64,000 nucleotides of DNA. Source: Aliiroseovarius sediminis. Its GTDB lineage: Bacteria > Pseudomonadota > Alphaproteobacteria > Rhodobacterales > Rhodobacteraceae. The stretch lies in NCBI RefSeq assembly GCF_022678485.1, contig NZ_JALBYP010000018.1:186001-250000 (forward strand), in the 5' to 3' direction. Below the pieces are notes generated by a model. It saw only the letters and a list, made by a program, of their open reading frames with translations. It did no database searches and had not been told where the DNA came from. The position numbers and the translations under genes are program-made. Positions 35,527 to 44,433 of the stretch are shown here, piece after piece (position 1 is the first letter of the stretch; every line of letters starts with the position of its first letter).

Positions 35527-36786
35527 ATGGATCATTGCGACGCGCCGTCATCACATTCCCCCCAGAAGGTGCGCCGGCGCAGGGTATTCTATATTCCCGG
35601 TTATGACCCGATTCATCCCCGCAGATACCGCGAACTGTACCGCAAGGAGGGGGCCACTCAGGCCGCCATCTCGGGCTATCAGATTGATTTGATCGGGCGG
35701 CAGGGGCCGGGCACCTATGGCTGGCAGGTGACGGGCCGGATCGACGGCACCGAGACGGAAGCCGAATTCGACGTGCTGGTCTGGGCCGATATCGTGCGCG
35801 ACAGCATGAAGCTGAACATTGCGCAGACCTATCTTCTGATGGCGCGCACGGCCTGGACGTATATTGCGTATGGTACGCTGTGGCGGCTGATGCGGCTGCG
35901 CAAAGGTCCGGTCATCGCGGCGCTGTATCCGGTAGGTATGTTGATCCTGCAACTGATCCTTGCGCTTCTGCTTGGGCATATTCTTGGCTATGTCGCTGCA
36001 TTCCTGGCAGGGCAATTGGCCTTGCCGGGTGCTGCTGCGATTGCCTATGTGCTGGTGTTCGCTGCGACCTTCATCGTGCTGCTTGGATGGTTTCGCAAGA
36101 TAGATCACCGACTTTACGTGTATTACCTCATGCATGACTACGCCTATTCGGCACGTTCTAAAGGGGCCAACCCGCCGGAATTGGAAGCGCGCATTGCGCT
36201 GTTTTCCGACCAGATTGCCGAGGCGCTCTGCTCGGACGTGGATGAGGTTCTGGTCGTGGGGCACAGTTCTGGCGCGCATCTTGCGGTGTCGATTCTGGCC
36301 GACCTGTTGCGGGCCGGGCGCGTGCCAAAGGATGGCCCGGCGCTGGCCTTTCTCAGTCTTGGCCAAGTGGTGCCGATGGTCAGTTTCCTGCCTGATGCGC
36401 ACCGACTGCGGCGGGATCTGCAAGATATGAGCGTCCAGAGCCGGATTGCTTGGGTGGACGTGACCGCCCCCGGCGACGGCTGCGCCTTTGCGCTGTGTGA
36501 CCCTGTCGCGGTGTCAGGTGTGGCACAGGACAGCGGCAAAAATTGGCCGCTGGTCGTTTCTGCTGCGTTTTCAAAGACTCTCAGCCCGGCGCGTTGGAAG
36601 GAACTGCGCTGGCGGTTTTTCCGGCTTCATTTTCAATACCTCTGCGCCTTTGACCAACCCGGCGACTACGATTATTTCCAGATCACCGCAGGTCCGTTGA
36701 CCTTGGCTGATCGCTATCGCGACCGCCGCCCTTCGGCCAGCCGAATTGAAACGCCGGTGTCGAAATACACGAGCATGGCACCGTGA
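35527..36786 (+). CDS. Membrane-anchored alpha/beta-hydrolase-like protein
   Basis: This 419-residue protein starts at ATG 35527. It begins RRVFYIPGYDPIHPRRYREL, a hydrolase-type first strand and oxyanion region. It has a hydrophobic pair of helices near residues 130-190 and the nucleophile elbow VVGHSSGAHLAVSIL (G-H-S-S-G) near 242. No second family signature was found. Its last 4 bp overlap the P450 start, so they are probably co-translated. The partner reaction is unknown; a lipid or ester substrate is a guess from the membrane helices. Confidence 0.72.
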   Translation: MDHCDAPSSHSPQKVRRRRVFYIPGYDPIHPRRYRELYRKEGATQAAISGYQIDLIGRQGPGTYGWQVTGRIDGTETEAEFDVLVWADIVRDSMKLNIAQTYLLMARTAWTYIAYGTLWRLMRLRKGPVIAALYPVGMLILQLILALLLGHILGYVAAFLAGQLALPGAAAIAYVLVFAATFIVLLGWFRKIDHRLYVYYLMHDYAYSARSKGANPPELEARIALFSDQIAEALCSDVDEVLVVGHSSGAHLAVSILADLLRAGRVPKDGPALAFLSLGQVVPMVSFLPDAHRLRRDLQDMSVQSRIAWVDVTAPGDGCAFALCDPVAVSGVAQDSGKNWPLVVSAAFSKTLSPARWKELRWRFFRLHFQYLCAFDQPGDYDYFQITAGPLTLADRYRDRRPSASRIETPVSKYTSMAP

Positions 36787-38156
36787 CTGACCGCATCCCC
36801 CCCAAACCACCGTCGCGAAGCGGGCGGGTGTCGCTGTGGCGATATGCGAAGCTGTTTCGCCGCGATATTCTGTCGGCCCAGCCCGCGCGGCTCTATCGCG
36901 CGTGGATGGCCGAGTTTCGCACGCCGTTTTTCCGCAGCTATATGTGCAATGACCCGTCGCTGGTCGATCTGGTTCTGAAAGAACGTCCCGACGACTTCCC
37001 CAAATCCGACCGCATCCGCGAAGGGCTGGCGCCGCTTTTGGGAAACTCGGTCTTTGTCACCAATGACGAAGTCTGGAAACGCCAGCGCCGCATCATTGAT
37101 CCCGCGTTTGAGGGGGGGCGCTTGAAAGAGGTGTTCCCGGCCATGTGGGACGCCGCTGTTTCTGCGGTGGACCGCCTGCGCCCCATGGCGGACGGCACCC
37201 CCGTCGAGGTTGAAAGCCATGCCAGCCACGCGGCTGCCGACGTGATTTTTCGCACACTTTTCTCGATTCCGATCGAACATGAGATTGCGGGGCAGGTGTT
37301 TACGAAGTTCCGCGACCATCAACGCGCCCAGCCTGTGGTCAACCTTGGGGCGCTGTTGCCCTTGCCGTGCTGGATGCCCCGTTTTCACAGCCGCAAGACG
37401 AAAGAAACGGCGCGCCAGATCCGCGGGCTGATCCAAGACCTGACCGCCGCCCGCATGGCCGAGATCGGGAAGGGCACGGCGCCCGACGATCTGGCCACCA
37501 AGATCATGACGACGACCGATCCCGAGACAGGCGACCGGTTTGACACTGATGAAATGGTTGATCAGGTGGCGATCTTCTTCCTTGCGGGCCATGAAACCAG
37601 CGCATCGGCTCTGGCATGGGCGCTGTATCTTCTGGCGCTGTATCCCGCCTGGCAGGACCGGGTCGCGGAGGAGGCGCAGGCACAGATTGACCCCGACAAG
37701 ATCTATTTCTCGGTCATGTCGCGCCTGCGCCTGTCACGCGACGTGTTCCGAGAAGCGCTGCGCCTTTATCCCCCCGTGCCGATGATGGTGCGCGAGGCGC
37801 GCTGCCCGGAAAAGTTCAGGGGCCGCGATGTGCCCAAGGGCAGCCAGATCGTTCTGAGCCCGTGGCATCTTCACCGCCATGAACGCTTGTGGAATGACCC
37901 CGACGCCTTCGACCCGGCCCGGTTTCAGACCACAAACGGGAAAACCTGCCTTCGCAACGCCTATATCCCGTTTTCCAGCGGGCAGAGGGTCTGCCCCGGC
38001 GCCGGGTTCGCGATGATCGAGGGGCCGTTGATCCTGTCCATGCTGGTGCGGACCTATCGCTTCGCGGTTGTGGCGGACAAACCCGCCATGCCGGTGGCCC
38101 ATCTGACGGTGCGGGGCCGGGAAGGGATCTGGCTGTCGTTGACGCCGCGTGAGTGA
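36783..38156 (+). CDS. Cytochrome P450
   Basis: This 457-residue monooxygenase starts at GTG 36783. The I-helix oxygen-activation motif is LAGHETSASAL (about 264). The K-helix E-x-x-R is in FREALRLYPPVP, and the heme-binding loop is FSSGQRVCPGAGFAMIEG with the axial cysteine. The class suits soluble bacterial P450s, with a CYP4-like PERF region (WNDPDAFDPARF). Substrate unknown; fatty acid or terpene oxidation would fit similar enzymes. No ferredoxin or reductase gene is adjacent. It overlaps the hydrolase gene by 4 bp. Confidence 0.94.
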   Translation: MTDRIPPKPPSRSGRVSLWRYAKLFRRDILSAQPARLYRAWMAEFRTPFFRSYMCNDPSLVDLVLKERPDDFPKSDRIREGLAPLLGNSVFVTNDEVWKRQRRIIDPAFEGGRLKEVFPAMWDAAVSAVDRLRPMADGTPVEVESHASHAAADVIFRTLFSIPIEHEIAGQVFTKFRDHQRAQPVVNLGALLPLPCWMPRFHSRKTKETARQIRGLIQDLTAARMAEIGKGTAPDDLATKIMTTTDPETGDRFDTDEMVDQVAIFFLAGHETSASALAWALYLLALYPAWQDRVAEEAQAQIDPDKIYFSVMSRLRLSRDVFREALRLYPPVPMMVREARCPEKFRGRDVPKGSQIVLSPWHLHRHERLWNDPDAFDPARFQTTNGKTCLRNAYIPFSSGQRVCPGAGFAMIEGPLILSMLVRTYRFAVVADKPAMPVAHLTVRGREGIWLSLTPRE

Positions 38157-38159
38157 ACC

Positions 38160-38387
38160 TCAGCCCTCGGACGGTCGTCTGTAGTGATCGAGCACATAAA
38201 CCCGAATGGCCGAGGCCAGCCCCCGATCCACACCGCGTGCTGCATCAACTTCGGCCGCCAGTGCGTTCAGGGGCAGGCCACGCGTCTTAGCTATCTCACG
38301 AAAGGCTTGCCAGAACTCAGGTTCCAGCGATACGGATGTGCGATGCCCATGCAAGGTGAGCGAGTGTTTTTCGGGGCGCGAGGTCAT
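38160..38387 (-). CDS. Ribbon-helix-helix domain protein
   Basis: This 75-residue protein has the RHH strand HRTSVSLEPEFWQAFREIAK followed by a helix pair (PLNALAAEVDAARG) and LASAIRVYVLDHYR. It resembles the RHH_4 group found next to fumC in Rhodobacterales, a likely DNA-binding protein with unknown targets. It starts inside the stop of the upstream DUF4169 gene (ATGA overlap), so it is the last gene in a fumC-led set. Confidence 0.8.
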   Translation of the reverse strand: MTSRPEKHSLTLHGHRTSVSLEPEFWQAFREIAKTRGLPLNALAAEVDAARGVDRGLASAIRVYVLDHYRRPSEG

Positions 38388-38581
38388 TCTGTGTCGGGGT
38401 CGCGCCTGTGACCGTCAAGCAGCCGTTGCGCGCGGGCTTCATCCGCGCTTTCTGCTGCATTCTGCGCCTTGGTGCGCCCATATTTCAAGGCGTTTTCGTC
38501 AGCGCGGGCCTTGGTCGCGGCCCGTGCTTTTTCTTTTCGAAACCGGTTCAGGTTGACCGGCCCTGAACCAGACCCGGCCAT
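38384..38581 (-). CDS. DUF4169 family protein
   Basis: This 65-residue, highly charged protein reads VNLNRFRKEKARAATKARAD and ends with EARAQRLLDGHRRDPDTE, the DUF4169 pattern. It is helical and lysine/arginine-rich; function unknown. It shares one base with the fumC stop and 4 bp with the ribbon-helix-helix gene downstream, so the three genes are translated together. Confidence 0.82.
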   Translation of the reverse strand: MAGSGSGPVNLNRFRKEKARAATKARADENALKYGRTKAQNAAESADEARAQRLLDGHRRDPDTE

Positions 38582-39975
38582 CAGTCTTTCGGGCCGATCA
38601 TCTGTTCGGGGCGCACAACCTCGTCAAAGGTTTTTGCGTCCACGAAACCCAAAGCGATGGCCTCTTCCTTCAGCGTCGTGCCGTTCTTGTGCGCGGTCTT
38701 GGCCACCTTGGTCGCGTTGTCATACCCGATGGTCGGGGCCAGCGCCGTGACCAGCATCAGACTTTCCTTCATCAGCTTGTCAATGCGCGGCTCGTTGGCC
38801 TGAATGCCGTTCAGCATCCGTTCGGTGAAGCTGTCGGCCGCATCACCCAGAAGTTGGATGGATTGCAGCAGGTTATAACTCATCATCGGGTTATAGACGT
38901 TCAGTTCGAAATGCCCCTGCGAACCGGCAAATGTCATCGCGGCATTGTTCCCCATCACATGTGCGGCAACCTGAGTCAGCGCTTCGGCCTGTGTCGGATT
39001 TACCTTGCCCGGCATAATCGAGCTGCCCGGTTCGTTTTCCGGCAGGATCAATTCACCCAGACCCGAACGGGGGCCGGAGCCAAGGAACCGAATGTCATTG
39101 GCGATCTTGTAGCAGCTGCCCGCCACCGTCGCCAAAGCGCCCGACATGAACACCATCGCGTCATGGGCGGCCAAGGCTTCGAACTTGTTGGGCGCGGTGA
39201 CGAAGGGCAGGTCTGTGATGCGTGCCATGTTGGCGGCAACCTCTTCGCCCCAACCCTTGCGCGTGTTCAGGCCGGTGCCGACGGCCGTGCCACCTTGCGC
39301 CAATTCGTAGATACCGGGAAGAGCCAGCTTTACCCGCTCGATCCCTTGACGGACCATCTGAGCATAGCCCGAAAACTCCTGTCCCAAGGTCAGAGGCGTG
39401 GCATCCTGCGTATGGGTGCGGCCAATTTTGATGATGTCCTTGAATTCGTCCTGCTTGGCCTCAAGACCCGCCAGTAGCTTTTCAAGGCCGGGCAGAAGTA
39501 CGTCGCGCACGCTCATCGCGGTGGCGATATGCATGGCTGTGGGGAACGTATCGTTCGAAGATTGTCCCATGTTGCAATGATCATTCGGGTGCACAGGGTC
39601 TTTCGATCCAATTTCGCCGCCCATGATTTCAATCGCGCGGTTGGCAATGACCTCGTTGGCGTTCATGTTCGATTGGGTGCCGGACCCTGTTTGCCAGACG
39701 ACCAGCGGAAAGTTGTCGTCAAACTTGCCCGCGACCACCTCTGATGCGGCCTGAATGACGGCGTCCGCGATGTTTTCGTTCAGTACACCCGCGGCTTTGT
39801 TCGCCTCGGCGCAGGCTTGTTTGATGACGCCCAAGGCGCGCACGATGGCGACGGGCTGTTTTTCCCAGCCAATGGGGAAGTTCATCAAAGAGCGCTGCGT
39901 CTGCGCGCCCCAGTATTTGTCAGCGGGAACCTCTAGCGGGCCAAAGCTGTCGGATTCTGTGCGGGTCTGGGTCAT
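38581..39975 (-). CDS. fumC: Class II fumarate hydratase
   Basis: This 464-residue TCA-cycle enzyme converts fumarate to malate. The signature [11 protein letters not shown] is present near 317, as well as [20 protein letters not shown] and [15 protein letters not shown]. These supply the active-site histidine and serine. Length and motifs are standard for FumC/FumA iron-independent enzymes. It is the first gene of fumC-DUF4169-RHH on the minus strand. Confidence 0.98.
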   Translation of the reverse strand: MTQTRTESDSFGPLEVPADKYWGAQTQRSLMNFPIGWEKQPVAIVRALGVIKQACAEANKAAGVLNENIADAVIQAASEVVAGKFDDNFPLVVWQTGSGTQSNMNANEVIANRAIEIMGGEIGSKDPVHPNDHCNMGQSSNDTFPTAMHIATAMSVRDVLLPGLEKLLAGLEAKQDEFKDIIKIGRTHTQDATPLTLGQEFSGYAQMVRQGIERVKLALPGIYELAQGGTAVGTGLNTRKGWGEEVAANMARITDLPFVTAPNKFEALAAHDAMVFMSGALATVAGSCYKIANDIRFLGSGPRSGLGELILPENEPGSSIMPGKVNPTQAEALTQVAAHVMGNNAAMTFAGSQGHFELNVYNPMMSYNLLQSIQLLGDAADSFTERMLNGIQANEPRIDKLMKESLMLVTALAPTIGYDNATKVAKTAHKNGTTLKEEAIALGFVDAKTFDEVVRPEQMIGPKD

Positions 39976-40065
39976 GTCTTGGCGCCTTTATTTTCAAAAC
40001 CGACGCCGTTGTACACCACTGCACACCAAATTCAATGGCGATGACGGTTCAGTGGTCAGGATCGG

Positions 40066-40599
40066 TTATTTGCGGAAGCTGTCCAAGCTGACGATTTCTG
40101 CGTCTTTGTGTGAGTCTTCGTCAGCTTTATCATCGTCCGAGCCTTTGTCGGATTTGGGCTTTTTATGTTCAGGGTCTTCGACAGGCCCTGCTTCTTCCGG
40201 CACATCGGCATCGTCACCGGCAAGGTGCAAATCAGGATGGTGCGCATCCTCCATCTCGAACCGCAGGCCGAATTCCACTGACGGGTCCACAAACGTGTTG
40301 ATCGCATCGTAAGGAACATACAGTGTTTCCGGCGCGTCCCCGAAATTCAGCGTCACACCAAACCCGTTCTCGTCAACCGAGAGGTTTTCAAACCAGTGCT
40401 GCAAGACGATGGTCATATCGTCAGGAAAGCGGTCTCGCATCCAGTCGGCCAGTTCAACGCCGCTATGATGCGTGTCGAAATTGATAAAGAAGTGATGTTC
40501 ACCCGGCAGGCCATTGGTTGCGACACCCTCCAGCACCCTCCGGATAAGGTCGCGCATCGCATCATGCATCAGGTTTCCATAGTCGATGGTGTCGGACAT
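40066..40599 (-). CDS. sspB: ClpXP adaptor SspB
   Basis: This 177-residue protein starts MSDTIDYGNLMHDAMRDLIR. It has the SspB substrate-binding beta core (FFINFDTHHSGVELADWM, MTIVLQHWFENLSVDENGF, LYVPYDAINTFVDPSVEFGL), then a long acidic linker. The conserved C-terminal tail DAEIVSLDSFRK is the ClpX-docking sequence. SspB delivers SsrA-tagged proteins to ClpXP. The tag-bearing tmRNA gene lies within 2 kb, which fits the pathway. Confidence 0.87.
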   Translation of the reverse strand: MSDTIDYGNLMHDAMRDLIRRVLEGVATNGLPGEHHFFINFDTHHSGVELADWMRDRFPDDMTIVLQHWFENLSVDENGFGVTLNFGDAPETLYVPYDAINTFVDPSVEFGLRFEMEDAHHPDLHLAGDDADVPEEAGPVEDPEHKKPKSDKGSDDDKADEDSHKDAEIVSLDSFRK

Positions 40600-40666
40600 G
40601 AACAATCTCACTTTGTGGCTGCGTCCAGAATACGGGATTCGTCAGTGAAGAAAAGGCGCAAGATAA

Positions 40667-41470
40667 TCACAGGCCAAGCATTGTCAGGACCACCGCTAAC
40701 AACGCCATGACCGTCAGTGTGATCAACAGCGACAGGCGGAGCGTCCCGAGCAGAACCACAGTAACAGCGCACAGCCCTATGGCGTGAACATCCAAGCTGT
40801 TTGGCACGGGCAGATTGGGGAAAAGGCGATGCGACCGTGAAGATCCACAGAAAGCACGGCATGAAGGTGATCCACAGCGTTATCGCGGCGGTGGCCAATG
40901 CAAGTCCGGGACCAGACAGTGTGTGGCCGGTCATATAGCCCACGCACTGAGTCACCAAAATCAGCGGACCGGGTGTTGTTTCCGCAAGTCCAGCCCATCC
41001 ATCATCTGATCCGGCGTTAGCCAATTCTGCGTGGTCACGACCACTTGCGTCATATAGGCCAGCACACCATAGGCGCCGCCGAAGCTAACCACCGCAAGTT
41101 TCGAGCAGAACGCCCCGATTTCTGCCAGAATATCCGCCTCTAACGCGACTGCCAATGCGATGGGGGTCACCCATAGAATAAGCCAGACTGTGGATCGTGC
41201 CAAAGTTCGGCGTAAACTGGCAGAGCGCAGGATGCTTTGGTGTGCGGTGTTATGCGTCGTTTCTTGACCGGCGCTGGTCTGCCGGATCAGACCATAGGTG
41301 GCTACCTGATGACCACCACGGGGAAAGGTGCTTCAAACGCATAAAGCGCCAGGAAAGATGCCAGCGCGATGAACCAGTGATCGCGCGATGCAATGTCTTG
41401 CCGCCCCGCCGAAGGACATCAGGCCAATTCGGGTAAACACGCGGATCAGATCGGGAAGGTCGGGCGTCAT
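40667..41470 (-). pseudogene. Decayed chromate transporter (chrA-like)
   Basis: Fragments of ChrA are spread over three frames. The N-terminus is MTPDLPDLIRVFTRIGLMSF (from 41470). The middle is SKLAVVSFGGAYGVLAYMTQ and WLTPDQMMDGLDL, shifting near 40970-41000 into ETTPGPLILVTQCVGYMTGH. The C-terminus AVTVVLLGTLRLSLLITLTV ends at 40667-40669. At least two frameshifts and an internal deletion after the first helix are needed to join them. The total is about 800 bp against roughly 1.2 kb or more for an intact gene, so it cannot encode a working transporter. Confidence 0.82.
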
Positions 41471-41541
41471 GGTCCGGATAGGGCCTTGATCCGCTTGGTT
41501 TGGCAAGTGAAACCTGCGACGCCCGCCAAGCCTGCAAAGCC

Positions 41542-41967
41542 TTAGGCAGCGATGCCTTCACCGGACAGGCACAGCGCCAGACTGTCGGAAGGCAGGTATC
41601 CAAGCTGTTCGAAGAAGGTCAGGAAGTCGATCTGGTTATAAGCTTCAACGGCATTTCCATCCTTCGTGCGCACCATGATTTGGCCGGTGGTCTGCACAGG
41701 TGTTTGATCGGCCAACGTGACCGCAAAGACCGTGAATGTCGCCCAAACCCAATCGCCCATCTCGACCGCGCGATCGAAGCGGATATCGTTGATTTCCACT
41801 TGCGCCAGCAAGGCTTCGGCAAGTGCGCGGAAATCTTCGGGGCCGATGCCGAAATCCATCACCCCCTGCGCTTCAAAGTCAGGGGTGAAAAAACGATCAA
41901 TGGCATCAAGGTCCTGTTGGACCCAGACCTGATCGTACCAGTTTTTCAGATGCTCAAGAGGGGTCAC
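41542..41967 (-). CDS. NTF2/SnoaL-like protein
   Basis: This 141-residue protein begins at GTG 41967 with GGAAGGA upstream; an in-frame ATG 30 bp earlier is less well placed. The SnoaL-like pattern is TPLEHLKNWYDQVWVQQDLD, FFTPDFEAQGVMDFGIGPED, GDWVWATFTVFAVTLADQTP and FLTFFEQLGYLP. The fold hosts cyclases, isomerases and proteins without known activity. It stands alone between the decayed transporter and the tmRNA gene. Confidence 0.75.
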   Translation of the reverse strand: MTPLEHLKNWYDQVWVQQDLDAIDRFFTPDFEAQGVMDFGIGPEDFRALAEALLAQVEINDIRFDRAVEMGDWVWATFTVFAVTLADQTPVQTTGQIMVRTKDGNAVEAYNQIDFLTFFEQLGYLPSDSLALCLSGEGIAA

Positions 41968-42064
41968 TTGATGATCCTTCCAGTGTCGGGTTCGCATTAC
42001 ATCTGTGACGCTAGACCGAAACCTTTAAGGATGTATGACCAACCTAATGGAATTTCATAAAACA

Positions 42065-42400
42065 CAATCAGAGCGGGAAAGTGCAGGCTTCTGTTGCCAG
42101 GTGCCTGCGAACCCCGCCTTACGCTGCTAGGCGCAAGGGCTTAAATCGGCAACTCGAACTGCTTACGCAGCCAGAGCCATAGCCGGAGCTTTGTTGTCAT
42201 TTGCAACTAGCTTAAGTGAACCGATAACGGTGGTATCTCACCGAGACAAAGCTAACCCCTTTAGACGTCCGTCGATCCTGTTTCGTCCCCATGATCCCCA
42301 AATGAAGGATGTTTGGTGGAGACGCCGGGTACCGCCCCCGGGTCCGATCCGCTTATTACGAGCGCGTTTATGTCCATAGTCCCTTGCAGGACACCTTACA
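42065..42400 (-). ncRNA. ssrA: tmRNA, circularly permuted two-piece form
   Basis: Read on the minus strand, the acceptor piece comes first: T-arm CCGGG-ggcggta-CCCGG and the end CGTCTCCA-CCA, ending at 42314. A short intervening segment follows, then the coding piece starting GGGGACG at 42290. GGGGACG pairs with CGTCTCC and includes a G3-U70 pair, the alanyl-tRNA synthetase identity element. The tag frame at 42163-42204 encodes ANDNKAPAMALAA then TAA. A nested stem GCGGG/CCCGC and GCAGGC/GCCTGC (42073-42117) lies after the tag. The outer ends are approximate. This two-piece arrangement is characteristic of Alphaproteobacteria. Confidence 0.95.
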
Positions 42401-42639
42401 TGTAGGGGCTTGGGCGACGGTTGAAAAGGGGTATCCGCATGCGTTTTCGGCTTCGCCGCGCGGCGCGGGCCCAATTTCCGCTTTCAGGGCGGTTCTGCCT
42501 TACCGCGATTGCGGGTGAAATTCGCGGTGCGAGGTGGCAAGGTAGCCGTCGTATGTGGTCTTGGTCAAAGATTCGCGCGGCGCGGCAACAGGATACGATG
42601 CGCACGGCAATCTGGCCGCCTGAAAACAGGAGACAGAAG

Positions 42640-43632
42640 ATGTTCAAAGCATTGGTGATGGAGCAGGACGCCGACGGGCGGGCCGTTGCAACGATCAAAG
42701 AACTGGACGAGGCTGCGCTGCCCGAAGGGGATGTGACGGTTGCGGTTGAGTATTCGACCGTAAATTACAAAGACGGTTTGTGCCTGTCGCCCAAGGGCGG
42801 GGGCCTGGTTCGCGCTTATCCACATGTGCCGGGGATTGACTTTGCGGGCACGGTCGAGGCCTCGGACGATGATCGTTATACCCCCGGCGACAAGGTCGTT
42901 CTGACCGGTTGGCGCGTGGGCGAGGTGCATTGGGGCGGATACGCGCAGAAGGCGCGGGTGAAGGCTGACTGGCTTGTGCCGCTGCCCGATGGGTTAGAGG
43001 CGCGGCAGGCGATGGCGGTCGGCACCGCGGGTTTCACCGCGATGTTGGCGGTGATGGCGCTGGAAGATCACGGGCTACGTCCCGAACAGGGACCGGTGCT
43101 GGTTACGGGCGCGGCTGGCGGGGTGGGTTCGGTTGCCACGGCAATTCTGGCCAATCTTGGATATTATGTGGCTGCCGTCACTGGACGCCCCGATCAAGCA
43201 GATTACCTGAAGGGTCTGGGGGCTGCACAGATCGTTCCCCGAGAAGAGCTGAATGAGACAACCAAGCGCCCGCTTGAGGCCGAAACCTGGGCGGGGTGCG
43301 TCGACGCGGTGGGGGGCGATATGCTGGCCCGTGTGCTGGGGCAGATGCAGTATGGCGCCAGCGTTGCCGCCGTGGGGCTTGCGGGCGGGGCGGCCTTGCC
43401 CGCGACGGTTATTCCCTTCCTTCTGCGTGGGGTAAACCTGCTGGGGATTGATTCAGTGATGCAGCCCTATGACAACCGCTTGCGGGCGTGGGGGCGGATT
43501 GCCTCGGACCTGCCTATGGACAAGCTGGAAGCGATGATCCGCACCGCCACGTTGGACGATCTGTCGGTGGTGGGCGCCGATATCCTGAACGGTCAGGTCA
43601 AAGGGCGTGTGGTGGTTGATGTGAACGGCTGA
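42640..43632 (+). CDS. acuI: Acrylyl-CoA reductase (AcuI/YhdH type)
   Basis: This 330-residue medium-chain reductase starts MFKALVMEQDADGRAVATIK behind AGGAGA. It has YSTVNYKDGLCLSPKGG, the domain VLVTGAAGGVGSVATAILAN (Rossmann fold) and the AcuI-type ending SVVGADILNGQVKGRVVVDV. AcuI reduces acryloyl-CoA to propionyl-CoA with NADPH and is a key step in DMSP/acrylate and 3-hydroxypropionate use by marine Roseobacters. It is alone here, not beside DMSP lyase genes. The in-frame extension upstream to 42421 lacks family features. Confidence 0.9.
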   Translation: MFKALVMEQDADGRAVATIKELDEAALPEGDVTVAVEYSTVNYKDGLCLSPKGGGLVRAYPHVPGIDFAGTVEASDDDRYTPGDKVVLTGWRVGEVHWGGYAQKARVKADWLVPLPDGLEARQAMAVGTAGFTAMLAVMALEDHGLRPEQGPVLVTGAAGGVGSVATAILANLGYYVAAVTGRPDQADYLKGLGAAQIVPREELNETTKRPLEAETWAGCVDAVGGDMLARVLGQMQYGASVAAVGLAGGAALPATVIPFLLRGVNLLGIDSVMQPYDNRLRAWGRIASDLPMDKLEAMIRTATLDDLSVVGADILNGQVKGRVVVDVNG

Positions 43633-43793
43633 TCCCTGCGCTTGGGGCGGTTCGTCGCGGTGCAAAATGACGCATTACTTGTTCTGAATGTATCGCGTAG
43701 CTCTTTCATCGAGGGCCTGTTGCCCCGCCCGCCTGTGCCGGTTCGACCGGTGCGATCCATTGCGGGCTTACCCATTATGCAAGGACAGATCAC

Positions 43794-44243
43794 ATGACCA
43801 AATTTTCGATCAAGACGACCCTGACCGCCGCCGCCATTGGTCTGGCCGGGCTGGCTGGCACGGCTCAGGCCGATGACGCCGACAACCTCGTCACCATTCT
43901 GACCGCACCCGAAGCCCAGACCCAGATGATGGCGATGGTGCTGACGATGAAATCCGCAGAACAAGGTGCCGCACCCCATGTGATGTTGTGTGGCCCGGCG
44001 GCCGATCTTGCACTGAAAGAAGCACCCGAAGGCGCGACTGCCCCGCAAAAGCCGCTGGGTGTTGGCCCTCAGCAGCTGATGCAGAAAATCATGGGGATGC
44101 CCGGCGCCAAGGTCGAGGTCTGCGCGATCTATCTGCCCAACAAGGGGGCCGAGAAAGACGTGCTGCTGGACGGTATCACCGTTGCCGCCCCCGATGCCAT
44201 GGCTGCCGCGATGCTGGACGCCGACGCGCTGATGAGCCTGTAA
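43794..44243 (+). CDS. Secreted DsrE-like small protein
   Basis: This 149-residue protein has a cleavable signal peptide (TTLTAAAIGLAGLAGTAQA). The mature part is compact, with VMLCGPAADLALKEAPEGAT and LMQKIMGMPGAKVEVCAIYL, resembling the DsrE/F sulfur-relay fold with two cysteines. The likeness is weak and the function is unknown. ATG 43794 is preferred because it opens the signal peptide, although upstream AAGGACAGATCAC is only a modest ribosome-binding site. It could be part of periplasmic sulfur chemistry, which is inference. Confidence 0.6.
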   Translation: MTKFSIKTTLTAAAIGLAGLAGTAQADDADNLVTILTAPEAQTQMMAMVLTMKSAEQGAAPHVMLCGPAADLALKEAPEGATAPQKPLGVGPQQLMQKIMGMPGAKVEVCAIYLPNKGAEKDVLLDGITVAAPDAMAAAMLDADALMSL

Positions 44244-44433
44244 AGGTTATGCCATACCGTGCTGGGGCAGGGCGATGCTTTGCCCCAGTACCCTTCGCTT
44301 GGACCCTGATGCTGCGCTTGACCTGCCCGTACGGGGCCGATAGCCAAGAAATGTCCGGGGCCATAGCGCAGTCATTCGCGCAACCTGATCTCTCAGGCAA
44401 CCCCCATCAACAAACGATGCGAAGGAGTTACCA

